Below the pieces are notes generated by a model, which saw only the letters and a program-made list of their open reading frames with translations, did no database searches and was not told where the DNA came from. From assembly GCF_036346295.1 (NCBI RefSeq), contig NZ_CP107819.1, positions 3,348,001 to 3,412,000 on the forward strand: a DNA stretch of 64,000 nucleotides. The letters run 5' to 3'. The position numbers were made by a program, and so were the translations under genes. Of the stretch, positions 8,729-16,198 are shown piece by piece. Position 1 is the stretch's first letter, and the number at the start of each line of letters is the position of its first letter. This stretch comes from Streptomyces sp. NBC_00536 (GTDB taxonomy: Bacteria; Actinomycetota; Actinomycetes; Streptomycetales; Streptomycetaceae).

Positions 8729-9454
8729 GTGCGCCCTGCCCGCATCACCGCCGCCGCGATCGTCGCGACCACCGCCCTGTTCACCCTCACCGGCTGCTTC
8801 CCCTTCGGCAGCGACCCCGACGCCGGCGGCCCCTTCCCCGGCCAGTCCGGTTCACAGGTGGCGAACAAGTCCCTCGACACCCTGCGCGGGGCGTCCACCC
8901 TCACCATGACCGGCACGGTCCGCGACAAGGGCAAGCCGATCAAGCTCGACATGGCGATCAGCAAGGCCGGGGACTGCAAGGGCTCGATGTCGGTGGAGGG
9001 CGAGGGCTCGTTCGAGCTGATCCGCAACTCTCAGTTCGTCTTCATGAAGGCCGACGCCGCCTTCTACCGCACCCAGTTGAAGGACCTCCCGAAGGACCAG
9101 CAGGACGCGGCGCTCCAGCAGCTGCCCGGCCACTGGGTGAAGACCAAGGCGTCGGCGCCCGACTCCAAGGAACTCGCCGCGATGTGCGACTTGAGCGAAC
9201 TGCTCAAGCAGTTCGACAAGAGCGAGGGCGCCAAGAAGGACGGCGTCGTCCAGCTGTCGGGCCAGAGCGCGCAGAAGATCACGACGAAGACCACCGACGG
9301 CACCGAGAACCTGTACGTCGCCACCACCGGCGAGCCGTACCTCCTCAAGGCCGTCGAAACCGGCACCGACGCCTCCGACGTCTCCTTCTCCGGCTTCAAC
9401 CAGCCCGTCGACGCCAAGTCGCCCACCAGCGGCGTCATCGACGGCGACGGCTGA
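8729..9454 (+). CDS. Secreted lipoprotein, LppX/LolA-like fold candidate
   Basis: This 241-residue lipoprotein starts at GTG 8729. That start gives a clean signal peptide (MRPARITAAAIVATTALFTLTGC) with lipobox LTGC; the reading frame is open further upstream but would place extra charged residues before the signal. The mature domain has alternating beta-like segments (STLTMTGTVRDKGKPIKLDM; GSFELIRNSQFVFMKAD) and two Cys residues (GDCKG and MCDLS) that could form a disulfide. The pattern is that of the LppX/LprAFG-like lipoproteins common in Streptomyces, which hold a hydrophobic ligand. It is monocistronic, with the candidate promoter at 8622-8650. The ligand is unknown. Confidence 0.85.
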   Translation: MRPARITAAAIVATTALFTLTGCFPFGSDPDAGGPFPGQSGSQVANKSLDTLRGASTLTMTGTVRDKGKPIKLDMAISKAGDCKGSMSVEGEGSFELIRNSQFVFMKADAAFYRTQLKDLPKDQQDAALQQLPGHWVKTKASAPDSKELAAMCDLSELLKQFDKSEGAKKDGVVQLSGQSAQKITTKTTDGTENLYVATTGEPYLLKAVETGTDASDVSFSGFNQPVDAKSPTSGVIDGDG

Positions 9455-9607
9455 ACCCGGCCCCCCGCTCCCGTCGCGCCCGGTAGCCGCCTCGCAGGGG
9501 AGGGCAGCTCCCGGGCGCGCCGGGGCCTCCACGGCCATCACCCCTCAGCGCGCGAGAGGGATCAAAGGCGCGTACCGTCACAAACGGGATGACGGAAGGA
9601 GCCTCGT

Positions 9608-9781
9608 ATGGGGATTTTCGACAAGTTCAGGGACCAGGCGAAAGCCAAGGGCAAGGACATCTCCGACAACCTCGAACAAGAGGCCAACGAAAAGACCGGC
9701 AACAAGTTCACGGATCAGATCGACAAGGCCCAGCAGCAAGCGGAACAGAAGCTGGGCATTGACGACGACCCGAAGAAGTAA
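9608..9781 (+). CDS. Small MT0933-type antitoxin-like protein
   Basis: A 57-residue charged, helical protein (MGIFDKFRDQAKAKGKDISD..., ending GIDDDPKK) with a good ribosome site (GAAGGA, 7 bases before ATG). Composition and the opening MGxFDKxxDxAK match the MT0933-type antitoxin family of actinobacteria, but no toxin gene is adjacent, as is usual for these Streptomyces copies. A stem-loop follows at 9791-9829. The toxin-antitoxin role is weakly supported; it could be a small stress-response protein. Confidence 0.75.
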   Translation: MGIFDKFRDQAKAKGKDISDNLEQEANEKTGNKFTDQIDKAQQQAEQKLGIDDDPKK

Positions 9782-9790
9782 CCACGCACC

Positions 9791-9829
9791 GGCCGCGGCG
9801 GGTGGACCGACAGGTCCCCCACCGCGGCC
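9791..9829. terminator. Bidirectional stem-loop
   Basis: GGCCGCGG (9791-9798) pairs with CCGCGGCC (9822-9829). An inner GGTGGACC/GGTCCCCC stem has one mismatch. It lies between the convergent antitoxin-like and DUF397 genes and has no T-run, as is usual in Streptomyces. Confidence 0.55.
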
Positions 9830-9835
9830 GCCGCC

Positions 9836-10081
9836 TTACGCCCCGGCAACCCCGCCGAGGAACGCGGCCCATGCGCGGGGCGCGACGGCCAGCCGGGGCC
9901 CTGCCGGGACCTTGGAATCCCGGATGTGCACGGCCGTGTCACAGCCGGCGACCTCGACGCAGTTGCCGCCTTCGCCACTGCTGTAGCTGGACTTCCGCCA
10001 GTCGAAGGCGACTTCGAGGCACTCGCCGCCCTCGCCGGAGCTGTAGCTGCTCTTGAACCAGGCCAAGTCCGTGGTGTTCAT
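9836..10081 (-). CDS. DUF397 protein with duplicated core motif
   Basis: This 81-residue protein belongs to the DUF397 family, small partners of XRE/DUF5753 regulators in Streptomyces (the whiJ/abaA-type systems that influence development and antibiotic production). The signature occurs twice, WFKSSYSSGEGGECLEVA (residues 8-25) and WRKSSYSSGEGGNCVEVA (28-45), where most members have a single copy; this looks like an internal tandem duplication. The remaining segment (VHIRDSKVPAGPRLAVAPRAW...) is the usual DUF397 end. Its ATG overlaps the stop of the upstream XRE gene (ATGA), so the pair is co-translated. Confidence 0.9.
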   Translation of the reverse strand: MNTTDLAWFKSSYSSGEGGECLEVAFDWRKSSYSSGEGGNCVEVAGCDTAVHIRDSKVPAGPRLAVAPRAWAAFLGGVAGA

Positions 10082-10950
10082 CGCTCTTCTCCCAGCATCT
10101 TCTCGATCAGGGCAAGGGACTCGTGGGGCGTGAGTGCCTGTGCCCGGATGATCCCATAGCGCTCGCTGTAGATCCTTACCTGTTCCGGATCAGTGATGAG
10201 GTTCGCGCGACCGTAGCTCTCGGTGTAGGCGACCTCGTTGCGGCCCTTGAGGCGGAGAAGCGTGAACGCACTGTCCAGGGCCGGGTGTTCGTCCCGCTCC
10301 AGCGGCATGATCTGCAGCTGCACCGTGCGCAGGTTGCCCACTTCGAGCAGGCGTCGCAGCTGCGCGCGGTGGACCTCCCTACCGCCCGTCGGGCGCAGCA
10401 GGATGGACTCCTCCAGCACGAAGCTGATGGTGGGAGTGGGCCACCGCTCCAGGATCACCTGGCGGGCGAGCCGGTCCGCCACCCGCTTCTCGATGGTCTC
10501 TTCGCTCAGCACTGGTCGGCGATGCCGGAACAAGGCCCGGGCGTACGCCTCGGTCTGCAACAGCCCCGGGATGGCCTGGACGGCGTAGTAATGCAGCGCG
10601 ACCGCCGCCGCCTCCGCGTCGGCGAACTTCCGGAACCAGTCGGGATGCCGCGTCCGCGACCGCTTAAGGGCGTCCCTCACATCCGGGATCGCCGCGAGCA
10701 GGACGCCCCCGGCCCCCAGCACCGGGTCCGCGTTCTCCAGGAAGTCCGGCTGGGGCGTCCGTACGCCCCGCTCGATGGCGGACACCAGGTCCTCGCCGAC
10801 GTGCACGCGCGCGGCGAGTTCCTTCTGCTGGAGGCCCGCCCGTTCCCGTAGCACCTTGATGATTTTGCCGAGCGCCCTGAAGAGGTGGGCTGTGCCATCG
10901 ACCTCCACGGGTCGTTCCGGCTCTTCTTCGCGTTCCGACAGGTCGTTCAT
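10078..10950 (-). CDS. XRE-family regulator with DUF5753 domain (WhiJ-like)
   Basis: This 290-residue protein has an N-terminal Xre helix-turn-helix (LGKIIKVLRERAGLQQKELAA through VSAIERGVRTP, residues about 28-70) followed by the DUF5753 sensory domain (about 100-285, with the typical IPGLLQTEAYARAL). The ATG at 10950 (MNDLSEREEE) was chosen because GAGGGCGG lies upstream; an in-frame alternative would add 13 basic residues. With the overlapping DUF397 gene and the divergent HATPase gene at 11090 it forms the classic whiJ/abaA-like trio. It probably represses its own region until relieved by the DUF397 partner. The specific targets are unknown. Confidence 0.9.
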   Translation of the reverse strand: MNDLSEREEEPERPVEVDGTAHLFRALGKIIKVLRERAGLQQKELAARVHVGEDLVSAIERGVRTPQPDFLENADPVLGAGGVLLAAIPDVRDALKRSRTRHPDWFRKFADAEAAAVALHYYAVQAIPGLLQTEAYARALFRHRRPVLSEETIEKRVADRLARQVILERWPTPTISFVLEESILLRPTGGREVHRAQLRRLLEVGNLRTVQLQIMPLERDEHPALDSAFTLLRLKGRNEVAYTESYGRANLITDPEQVRIYSERYGIIRAQALTPHESLALIEKMLGEER

Positions 10951-11089
10951 ACGCTGATCCGCCCTCGCCCGTACAGCACGTACACGCAACCACAGCCAGC
11001 CCTACGGAAGTTCTCCGTAGCGCCGCCGTTCCTGGAAAGCGTACGGCGGTCCGGCCACGCTCGGTGAGGTGACGAATGAAAAGGGTGAC

Positions 11090-11494
11090 ATGGCACCCGA
11101 ATTCCGGCAGCTCCTCTCCGCCACCCCGCTCGGCGCCCGGCTGGCCCGGCGGCTCGCCGGGGCGCAACTGGCCGCCTGGGGGATCCCGTACGGGTGCGCG
11201 CTCGCCGAGGACGTGGAGCTGGTGGTCGGGGAGCTGGCCGCGAACGCGGTGCTGCACGGACGGGTGCCGGGGCGGGACTTCGAGGTCCGGCTCGGTTACG
11301 ACGGGCTGCGGGTCCGGGTGGAGGTGAGCGACGCCCGGGGCGACGAGGCCCCGCCGGACGTGCTCCCGTACGCGGATCCCTGCTGGGCGGAGAGCGGGCG
11401 CGGGCTGGCGCTCGTACAGGCCGTGGCCCACGAGTGGGGCGTCCGCCCGCGCGGAACCGGCGCCCCGGGCAAAACGGTCTGGGCCCGCCTGTAA
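11090..11494 (+). CDS. HATPase_c anti-sigma/regulatory ATP-binding protein
   Basis: This 134-residue protein is a stand-alone GHKL ATPase domain of the RsbW/SpoIIAB type. The N-box is ELAANAVLHG, the G1-like motif VEVSDARGDEAPP, and the G2-like motif SGRGLALVQAVAHEWGV, with the closing GKTVWARL strand. The ATG at 11090 has AAGGG 4 bases upstream; an in-frame GTG at 11069 is possible but has poor spacing. In Streptomyces such proteins usually bind or phosphorylate anti-sigma-antagonists, or pair with whiJ-like regulators as here, where it diverges from the XRE/DUF397 operon. No sigma-factor gene is next to it, so its partner cannot be named. Confidence 0.85.
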   Translation: MAPEFRQLLSATPLGARLARRLAGAQLAAWGIPYGCALAEDVELVVGELAANAVLHGRVPGRDFEVRLGYDGLRVRVEVSDARGDEAPPDVLPYADPCWAESGRGLALVQAVAHEWGVRPRGTGAPGKTVWARL

Positions 11495-11500
11495 CGCCCC

Positions 11501-11700
11501 GGCCCGCCAAACCAGCCCGCCCGGCAAGGCCGAGGCCCGCCAAACCAGCCTGCCCGGCGCGGCCGAGGCCCGCCAACCCCGGCCCGCCCGGCAAGGCCGA
11601 GACCCGCCAACCCCAGCCCGCCCGGCAAGGCCGAGACCCGCCAACCCCAGCCCGCCCGGCAAGGCCGAGGCCCGCCAAACCAGCCTGCCCGGCGTTTGAG
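11501..11700. repeat. Six tandem 33-34 bp units
   Basis: Units start at 11501, 11534, 11567, 11601, 11635 and 11669. The consensus begins G(G/A)CCCGCCAA and ends GGCAAGGCCGA. Units 4 and 5 are identical. The sixth unit runs into CCGGCGTTTGAGG, the arm of the palindromic element that follows. There are no spacers between units. Confidence 0.8.
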
Positions 11701-11791
11701 GGCCCGCCGGAGGCAACACCAGCCGCACTCGGCCTGCAACTCGTCGCCCCGGGCTCCGCCCGGACCCGCGCCTCAAACGCCGGCGAGGCTG
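11681..11791. repeat. 111-bp palindromic element, copy A
   Basis: The left arm (11681-11701) and right arm (11771-11791) are inverted copies with the core CCGGCGTTTGAGG / CCTCAAACGCCGG and differ at two bases. The interior contains the small hairpin CCGGGCTCCGCCCGG. No coding sequence is recognised within it. It sits in a 664-base gene-free stretch (11495-12158). Confidence 0.8.
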
Positions 11792-11848
11792 AAACTGGCC
11801 AGGGGCGGCAACCCCAGCCCACCCGGCGCGGCCGAGGCCCGCCAACCC

Positions 11849-11959
11849 CAGCCTGCCCGGCGTTTGAGGGCCCACCGGAGGCAACCCCAGCCGGAATCGG
11901 CCTGCGGCTGGGCCTCCCGGGCTCCGCCCGGACCCGCGCCTCAAACGCCGGACGGGCTG
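11849..11959. repeat. 111-bp palindromic element, copy B
   Basis: It has the same length, arms and interior hairpin as copy A (arms 11849-11869 and 11939-11959), with substitutions in the middle. A lone half-arm with GATTGAGG follows at about 12037-12059. Copies A and B look like a local duplication. Confidence 0.8.
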
Positions 11960-12158
11960 AATGTGCCCGGGGTCGGCAACCCCAGCCCGCCCGGCGAGGC
12001 TGAAACTGCCCCAGGGGTCGGCAGCCCCAGCCAATCCCAGCCCGCCCGGCGATTGAGGGCACACGGCCGGACACCGTTCACCCGTTCGGCCCGGTTCAGG
12101 CCGGAGGCGGTGGGTAGGGGACGGCCCGTCCATCCCCGCACGCACCCCGGAGGCACTC

Positions 12159-12956
12159 GTGCCCGACATGAACGGCCCCTACAAGCCCGGCACCCCCTGT
12201 TGGATCGACCTGATGGTGCCCGACCAGCAGGCGGCCCTCGACTTCTACCGCGACCTCTTCGGCTGGCAGGGCGAGGTCGGCCCGGCCGAGCAAGGCGGGT
12301 ACTCCGTCTGCACCCTCAAGGGCAAGCCGGTCGCCGGGATCATGAAGGCGAGCAACCCCGACGGGACGGTGCCGGACCCGATGCCGCCGACCGTCTGGAC
12401 GACGTACCTGTCCACCGACGCCATCGACGGCACCCTGAAGTCGGTCACCGACGCGGGCGGCAGCGTCATGATGGGCCCGATGGACGTCATGGAGCTCGGG
12501 CGGATGGCCGTCATCACCGACCCGACGGGCGCCGTCGTCGGCCTCTGGCAGCCCGGCACCTTCGACGGCGCGGGCATCGTCAACGAGCACGGCGCGCTGG
12601 TCTGGAACGAGCTGACCACCGGCGACCTCCCCGCCGCCACCGCGTTCTACTCGGCCGTCCTGCCGGTCACCACGGCCCCGACCGAAATGCCGGGCGCCGA
12701 GGGGTACATCGAGTTCAAGGTGGACGGCCGCGCGGTCGGCGGCATGATGGACCTCTCCGCGCTGCCGGACGGCGTCCCGCCGCACTGGCAGCCGTACTTC
12801 GCCGTCGATGACGTCGACGAGATCGTGGCGGCCGCGACCCGCGCCGGCGGCAACGTCCTCGCCCCGCCCTTCGACATGGCGGCGGGCCGCATGGCCGTCC
12901 TCTCCGACCCGCAGGGCGGCGCTTTCTCCGTCATCAAGGCGGCGACCCCGGCGTAG
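12159..12956 (+). CDS. Two-domain VOC (glyoxalase-like) protein
   Basis: A 265-residue cytoplasmic protein with two tandem vicinal-oxygen-chelate modules: residues about 8-130 (CWIDLMVPDQQAALDFYRDL ... VITDPTGAVVGLWQPG) and about 140-262 (LVWNELTTGDLPAATAFYSAV ... VLSDPQGGAFSVIKA). This is the architecture of the CFP30B-like actinobacterial proteins often labelled hydroxylase. The GTG at 12159 has GGAGG with a 5-base spacer; an ATG three codons later has worse spacing. Metal-ligand positions look incomplete, so binding or resistance functions are as likely as catalysis. It appears monocistronic. Confidence 0.88.
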   Translation: MPDMNGPYKPGTPCWIDLMVPDQQAALDFYRDLFGWQGEVGPAEQGGYSVCTLKGKPVAGIMKASNPDGTVPDPMPPTVWTTYLSTDAIDGTLKSVTDAGGSVMMGPMDVMELGRMAVITDPTGAVVGLWQPGTFDGAGIVNEHGALVWNELTTGDLPAATAFYSAVLPVTTAPTEMPGAEGYIEFKVDGRAVGGMMDLSALPDGVPPHWQPYFAVDDVDEIVAAATRAGGNVLAPPFDMAAGRMAVLSDPQGGAFSVIKAATPA

Positions 12957-12973
12957 TGGCCCGCCCGGGACTC

Positions 12974-13012
12974 GGCCGCCCGCCGCGTGAACCTTCGCGC
13001 CGGCGGGCGGCC
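12974..13012. terminator. Bidirectional terminator hairpin
   Basis: GGCCGCCCGCCG (12974-12985) pairs perfectly with CGGCGGGCGGCC (13001-13012). It lies between the convergent genes ending at 12956 (+) and 13044 (-). Confidence 0.75.
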
Positions 13013-13043
13013 ACCGCCCCGGCCCTGTGCGCGCGCAGAGCGT

Positions 13044-14249
13044 TCAGCCGCACGGCACGGCCTTCGATGGTGGTGTATTCGCCGCGCTGTACCCGTGGGT
13101 CGTCTGGTCGCGTACGTAGGTGACGGTGTCCTTGCCCGGAGTCCCCATGGAGCGGAAGGGGCCCACCTGCTCCCGGTAGGTGCGGCCCGCGTAGACGTAG
13201 TCGACGAGCAGGCCCCACGCGTAGTTGCCCTGACAGGCCGTCACGTCGACGCGGATGGTGGCGGGGTCCGCGGCGCTCACGGTGAAGCTGGAGCCGAGGG
13301 GGTTGGCCTTGGCCGTCTTCTCCGCCATCACGGGATTCCCGATGACGCCCTTGTCCACCAGGGAGGCCTTGTCCAGGTCGTACGCGAAGACCCTCCCGTA
13401 GGTGTCGCCGCAGCCTCCTTGCGTGAGCGCGATCCAGGCGGGCGGACCGATGGGGGTGGGGCGCGGAGTGGACGGGCGGATGTCCTGCACGATGACGGTC
13501 TTGCCCTCCTGCGCACTGAGTGTCAGGTAGAGGTGCCCGTCTCCCCAGGTGGCACCACCCTTGGCGGTCACGTTCTTGCGGAAGTCCACGTCCTGGCTCT
13601 GGAACGAGTTCACGGCCGGGCCTCCGGCCGGCATGGCGACTGACGTGGAACCGTCGCATTCAGGGAACGTGGGCCACGACGAGGTGAGATACAGCGGGCC
13701 TTTGTCCGCGGCCTTGCCCTCGCCGCCGCCGCCGTCGCCGCCGATTCCGCCGATTCCCCAGATGCCCAGGCCGAGCAGGACGAGAGCGAGCGCGGCGATC
13801 GAGGCCGCCTTCACCGTGCGGCTCGTCCGCGCCGCACCGGGGAGCGGGCCACCGCTGTCCGCGCGCCCCACCGTCTCGCCCGTCGGCCCCGCGCCCGCCG
13901 GTGTCAGGGTGAACCTCGGGCCGGGATCTCCCCCGCGGCGATGGTACGCCGCAGCCCATTCGGCGACGACCGCCTCGACGTCGGGTTCCCCCTGGTCCTC
14001 GGCGCAGATGCGGACCAGCATCTCGACCTGGTCCCACTTCGGCTGCTTGCCCGACGTGGCATCGACGAGCGTGGTGAAGGTCGCGACGCTGCCGTACGGC
14101 CTCAGCCCCCGGATCTTGCGCTCGGCCATCTCCCTGCTGCGCCCGGGCAGCTTGCTGAAGGCGGGTCCGCCTTCCCGGAGGGCGCGCAACGCGCCTCTGT
14201 ACTCCTGCCAGTCGCCCGCCCCGGCCAAGCGTTCCCGCCACGTGTTCAT
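13044..14249 (-). CDS. Single-pass membrane protein with secreted C-terminal domain
   Basis: This 401-residue protein is not a recognised enzyme. The N-terminal cytoplasmic part (1-145) includes a region like those of Streptomyces regulators (REGGPAFSKLPGRSREMAERKIRGL ... WDQVEMLVRICAEDQGEPD), which may be a degenerate helix-turn-helix. One membrane helix (ASIAALALVLLGLGIWGIGG, about 147-170) precedes a Gly/Asp linker and an extracytoplasmic domain (about 185-401) containing three Cys-flanked strands (FPECDG, GGCGDTY, ACQGNY). The layout is that of an anti-sigma-like or one-component membrane sensor. AAGGAG lies 8 bases before the ATG. The function is unknown. Confidence 0.75.
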   Translation of the reverse strand: MNTWRERLAGAGDWQEYRGALRALREGGPAFSKLPGRSREMAERKIRGLRPYGSVATFTTLVDATSGKQPKWDQVEMLVRICAEDQGEPDVEAVVAEWAAAYHRRGGDPGPRFTLTPAGAGPTGETVGRADSGGPLPGAARTSRTVKAASIAALALVLLGLGIWGIGGIGGDGGGGEGKAADKGPLYLTSSWPTFPECDGSTSVAMPAGGPAVNSFQSQDVDFRKNVTAKGGATWGDGHLYLTLSAQEGKTVIVQDIRPSTPRPTPIGPPAWIALTQGGCGDTYGRVFAYDLDKASLVDKGVIGNPVMAEKTAKANPLGSSFTVSAADPATIRVDVTACQGNYAWGLLVDYVYAGRTYREQVGPFRSMGTPGKDTVTYVRDQTTHGYSAANTPPSKAVPCG

Positions 14250-14475
14250 CTACGCCGCTCCTTCGTGACCCGGAAGAGGAGCACAGGATCCCGCATCGGC
14301 GGACCCCGCGGTTCAGTGGTTCGTACACCGTCATGCCGCGGCGCGACTGAATCATTCAAGGACGGTTCTGGCATGGAGTGAACGGCGGCAGCCGCGCTGT
14401 CCTCGGAACACGCCGCTCACCGAGTGGCACCCGCCCGGACAGGGCGGACGAGGACCAGAGGACGGACCGTCGATC

Positions 14476-14739
14476 ATGGCCACCAGCACCCCGCCCGCCG
14501 CGCCCGATCCCATGCCCGCGCCGGAGCCCGCGCCCGCCGCCGACCGCATGCCGAAGACCGTGAAGGTCATGGCCGTCGTCATCAGCGTCCTCAGCGGGAT
14601 GGTCGCCGCGCCGGTCGCCTTCCTCCTCACCCGGCACTACGGGGGCGCGCCGCTGACGGGCATCGGCGCGTCCGCCTCCGGGTTCCTCGGCGCCGCCGGA
14701 TTCGTCGCGTGGATCGAGGAGAAGCTCCACCTGCTGTAG
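14476..14739 (+). CDS. Small two-helix membrane protein
   Basis: This 87-residue protein has a Pro/Ala-rich N-terminus followed by two hydrophobic helices (KVMAVVISVLSGMVAAPVAFLL and IGASASGFLGAAGFVAWI), ending EEKLHLL. It has no recognised family. It sits alone between the divergent sensor-like gene and the PI-PLC gene. The start has only a weak purine-rich site upstream. Confidence 0.65.
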   Translation: MATSTPPAAPDPMPAPEPAPAADRMPKTVKVMAVVISVLSGMVAAPVAFLLTRHYGGAPLTGIGASASGFLGAAGFVAWIEEKLHLL

Positions 14740-14841
14740 CGAGAGCGGGGCCTTCCCCCACGCCAGCGGCGCGTAAGGGAAACGTCAGCGGTCCTGCCTA
14801 CCGTCGGCGCCTCGGAGTCCGCGAACGTTTGGAGAACAGGC

Positions 14842-15756
14842 ATGAGCCCTACCCGTCGTGACGTCTTGAAGTGGGGAGTCGGCGCCGGCGCGGCAGCGGC
14901 TGTCACCCTCGGCCTTCCGGGCACCGCCCAGGCCGCCGGTTTCTACGCGCCCGACTGGATGGGCAAGATGTCCGGCAGTCTGCCCGTCACCTCGCTGACG
15001 ATCCCCGGGACCCACGACTCGTGGTGCACCGACCCCGCCAACGGGACCAAGTGGGCCCAGTGCCAGAACTGGGGCATCCCCGAGCAGCTGGAGCGCGGGA
15101 TCCGCTTCCTCGACATCCGCCTGAACGGGCTCCAGGGCGCACCGAACGAATTCGGCCTCTACCACGGGTCCGCGTACCAGGGGCACCGCTTCCAGGACGT
15201 CCTGGAAGCCTGCCGCAGCCACTTCAGGAAGTACCCGGGCGAAACCGTCATCATGCGGGTGAAAAACGAGAACTCGGGCGGCCAGGCCCTCTCGGACGAC
15301 GAGTTCATGCGCCGCTTCAACTACTACCTGGACAACCTCGGGTACCGGAGCCTGGTGTGGACCGCCCCGTCCTGGCCCAAGCTGGGCCAGGTACGCGGCA
15401 AGATCATCATCGCGGCGGACTTCACGAACCCCTGGGGCATCCTCAACTGGAACAGCTCCGGGCACTTCAACATCCAGGACGCGTGGAACGAAACCGCGTT
15501 CACGAAGACCGGCTTCATCGTGAAGCAGTTCGACGAGGCCTGGCGCAACCAGGGCGCCTACGCGATGTTCGTGAACTTCACGAGCTACTCCGGCGGCAAC
15601 TGGCCCCAGCAGAACGCCTACTCGACGCTTCCGGACGTCCTCAAGTACCTGGACGCCAGGAAGACCCAGAAGACCCACTTCGGCATCGTCCCGATGGACT
15701 TCCCCGACTTCTACCCGGACATCGTCCGCCTCCTGGTCGAGAAGAACTTCCTCTAA
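14842..15756 (+). CDS. Secreted PI-specific phospholipase C-type protein (Tat substrate)
   Basis: This 304-residue exported protein has a twin-arginine leader (SPTRRDVLKW, then a hydrophobic Ala-rich stretch, cleavage near AQA-AGF at about residue 32). The catalytic X-domain follows. IPGTHDSW supplies the first catalytic His (about 58), RFLDIRL the Asp/Arg pair (about 91-93), and LYHGSAYQGHRF the second catalytic His (about 108). Its length (about 270 mature) fits bacterial PI-PLCs, which cleave phosphatidylinositol to cyclic inositol phosphate and diacylglycerol without calcium. GGAG lies 7 bases before the ATG. The substrate is inferred; actinobacterial homologues may prefer PI or PI mannosides. 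Confidence 0.9.
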   Translation: MSPTRRDVLKWGVGAGAAAAVTLGLPGTAQAAGFYAPDWMGKMSGSLPVTSLTIPGTHDSWCTDPANGTKWAQCQNWGIPEQLERGIRFLDIRLNGLQGAPNEFGLYHGSAYQGHRFQDVLEACRSHFRKYPGETVIMRVKNENSGGQALSDDEFMRRFNYYLDNLGYRSLVWTAPSWPKLGQVRGKIIIAADFTNPWGILNWNSSGHFNIQDAWNETAFTKTGFIVKQFDEAWRNQGAYAMFVNFTSYSGGNWPQQNAYSTLPDVLKYLDARKTQKTHFGIVPMDFPDFYPDIVRLLVEKNFL

Positions 15757-15829
15757 ACCCTCTCCTGCCGACGGTCCTGCCCGCCTGTGTAGGGTCGTTC
15801 TTCGCAGTCGGCAACGGGGGAGGCTTCGC

Positions 15830-16198
15830 ATGGGCGACGGCAACGACAGCGGCAAGGTCCTGGACATCAAGACCGCCGACATCAAGTCAACGGCACCGAT
15901 CTTCCATACGCAGGGCAAGAACCTGAGCAAGGCGCTCACGACGCTCGTCAAGACCCTCGACGGGCTCGGCAAGCCGTGGGGTGACGACGAGCAGGGCAAG
16001 GCGTTCGGCGATGCCTACACCCCCCAGCAGAAGGCCATCGAGAAGGCGGCGGGCACCCTCGTCCTCGGTCTGGTCAGCATTCACGAGGCGATGACCGACA
16101 TGGCGGACGGGCACATCGACAACGACGAGCTGATCGCCGGGATGTTCACGAAGATCCAGCCGAAGGTTGGCGAAGGCTCCGACGGTGAAGCCAAGTGA
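15830..16198 (+). CDS. WXG100/ESX-like small protein upstream of RHS toxin
   Basis: A 122-residue helical protein with the central turn GKPWGDDEQGKAF between two helices, the WXG100-like hairpin layout of type VII secretion substrates, although the motif reads PWGDD instead of a strict WxG. GGGGAGG lies 6 bases before the ATG. Its TGA overlaps the GTG start of the RHS gene (GTGA), so it is translated together with the toxin and probably acts as its export partner or chaperone. There is no signal peptide. Confidence 0.8.
   Translation: MGDGNDSGKVLDIKTADIKSTAPIFHTQGKNLSKALTTLVKTLDGLGKPWGDDEQGKAFGDAYTPQQKAIEKAAGTLVLGLVSIHEAMTDMADGHIDNDELIAGMFTKIQPKVGEGSDGEAK

Noticed and set aside
11501..11700. 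CRISPR-like periodic array
   Set aside because: The units are directly adjacent with no variable spacers and no cas genes are nearby; it is a plain tandem repeat.
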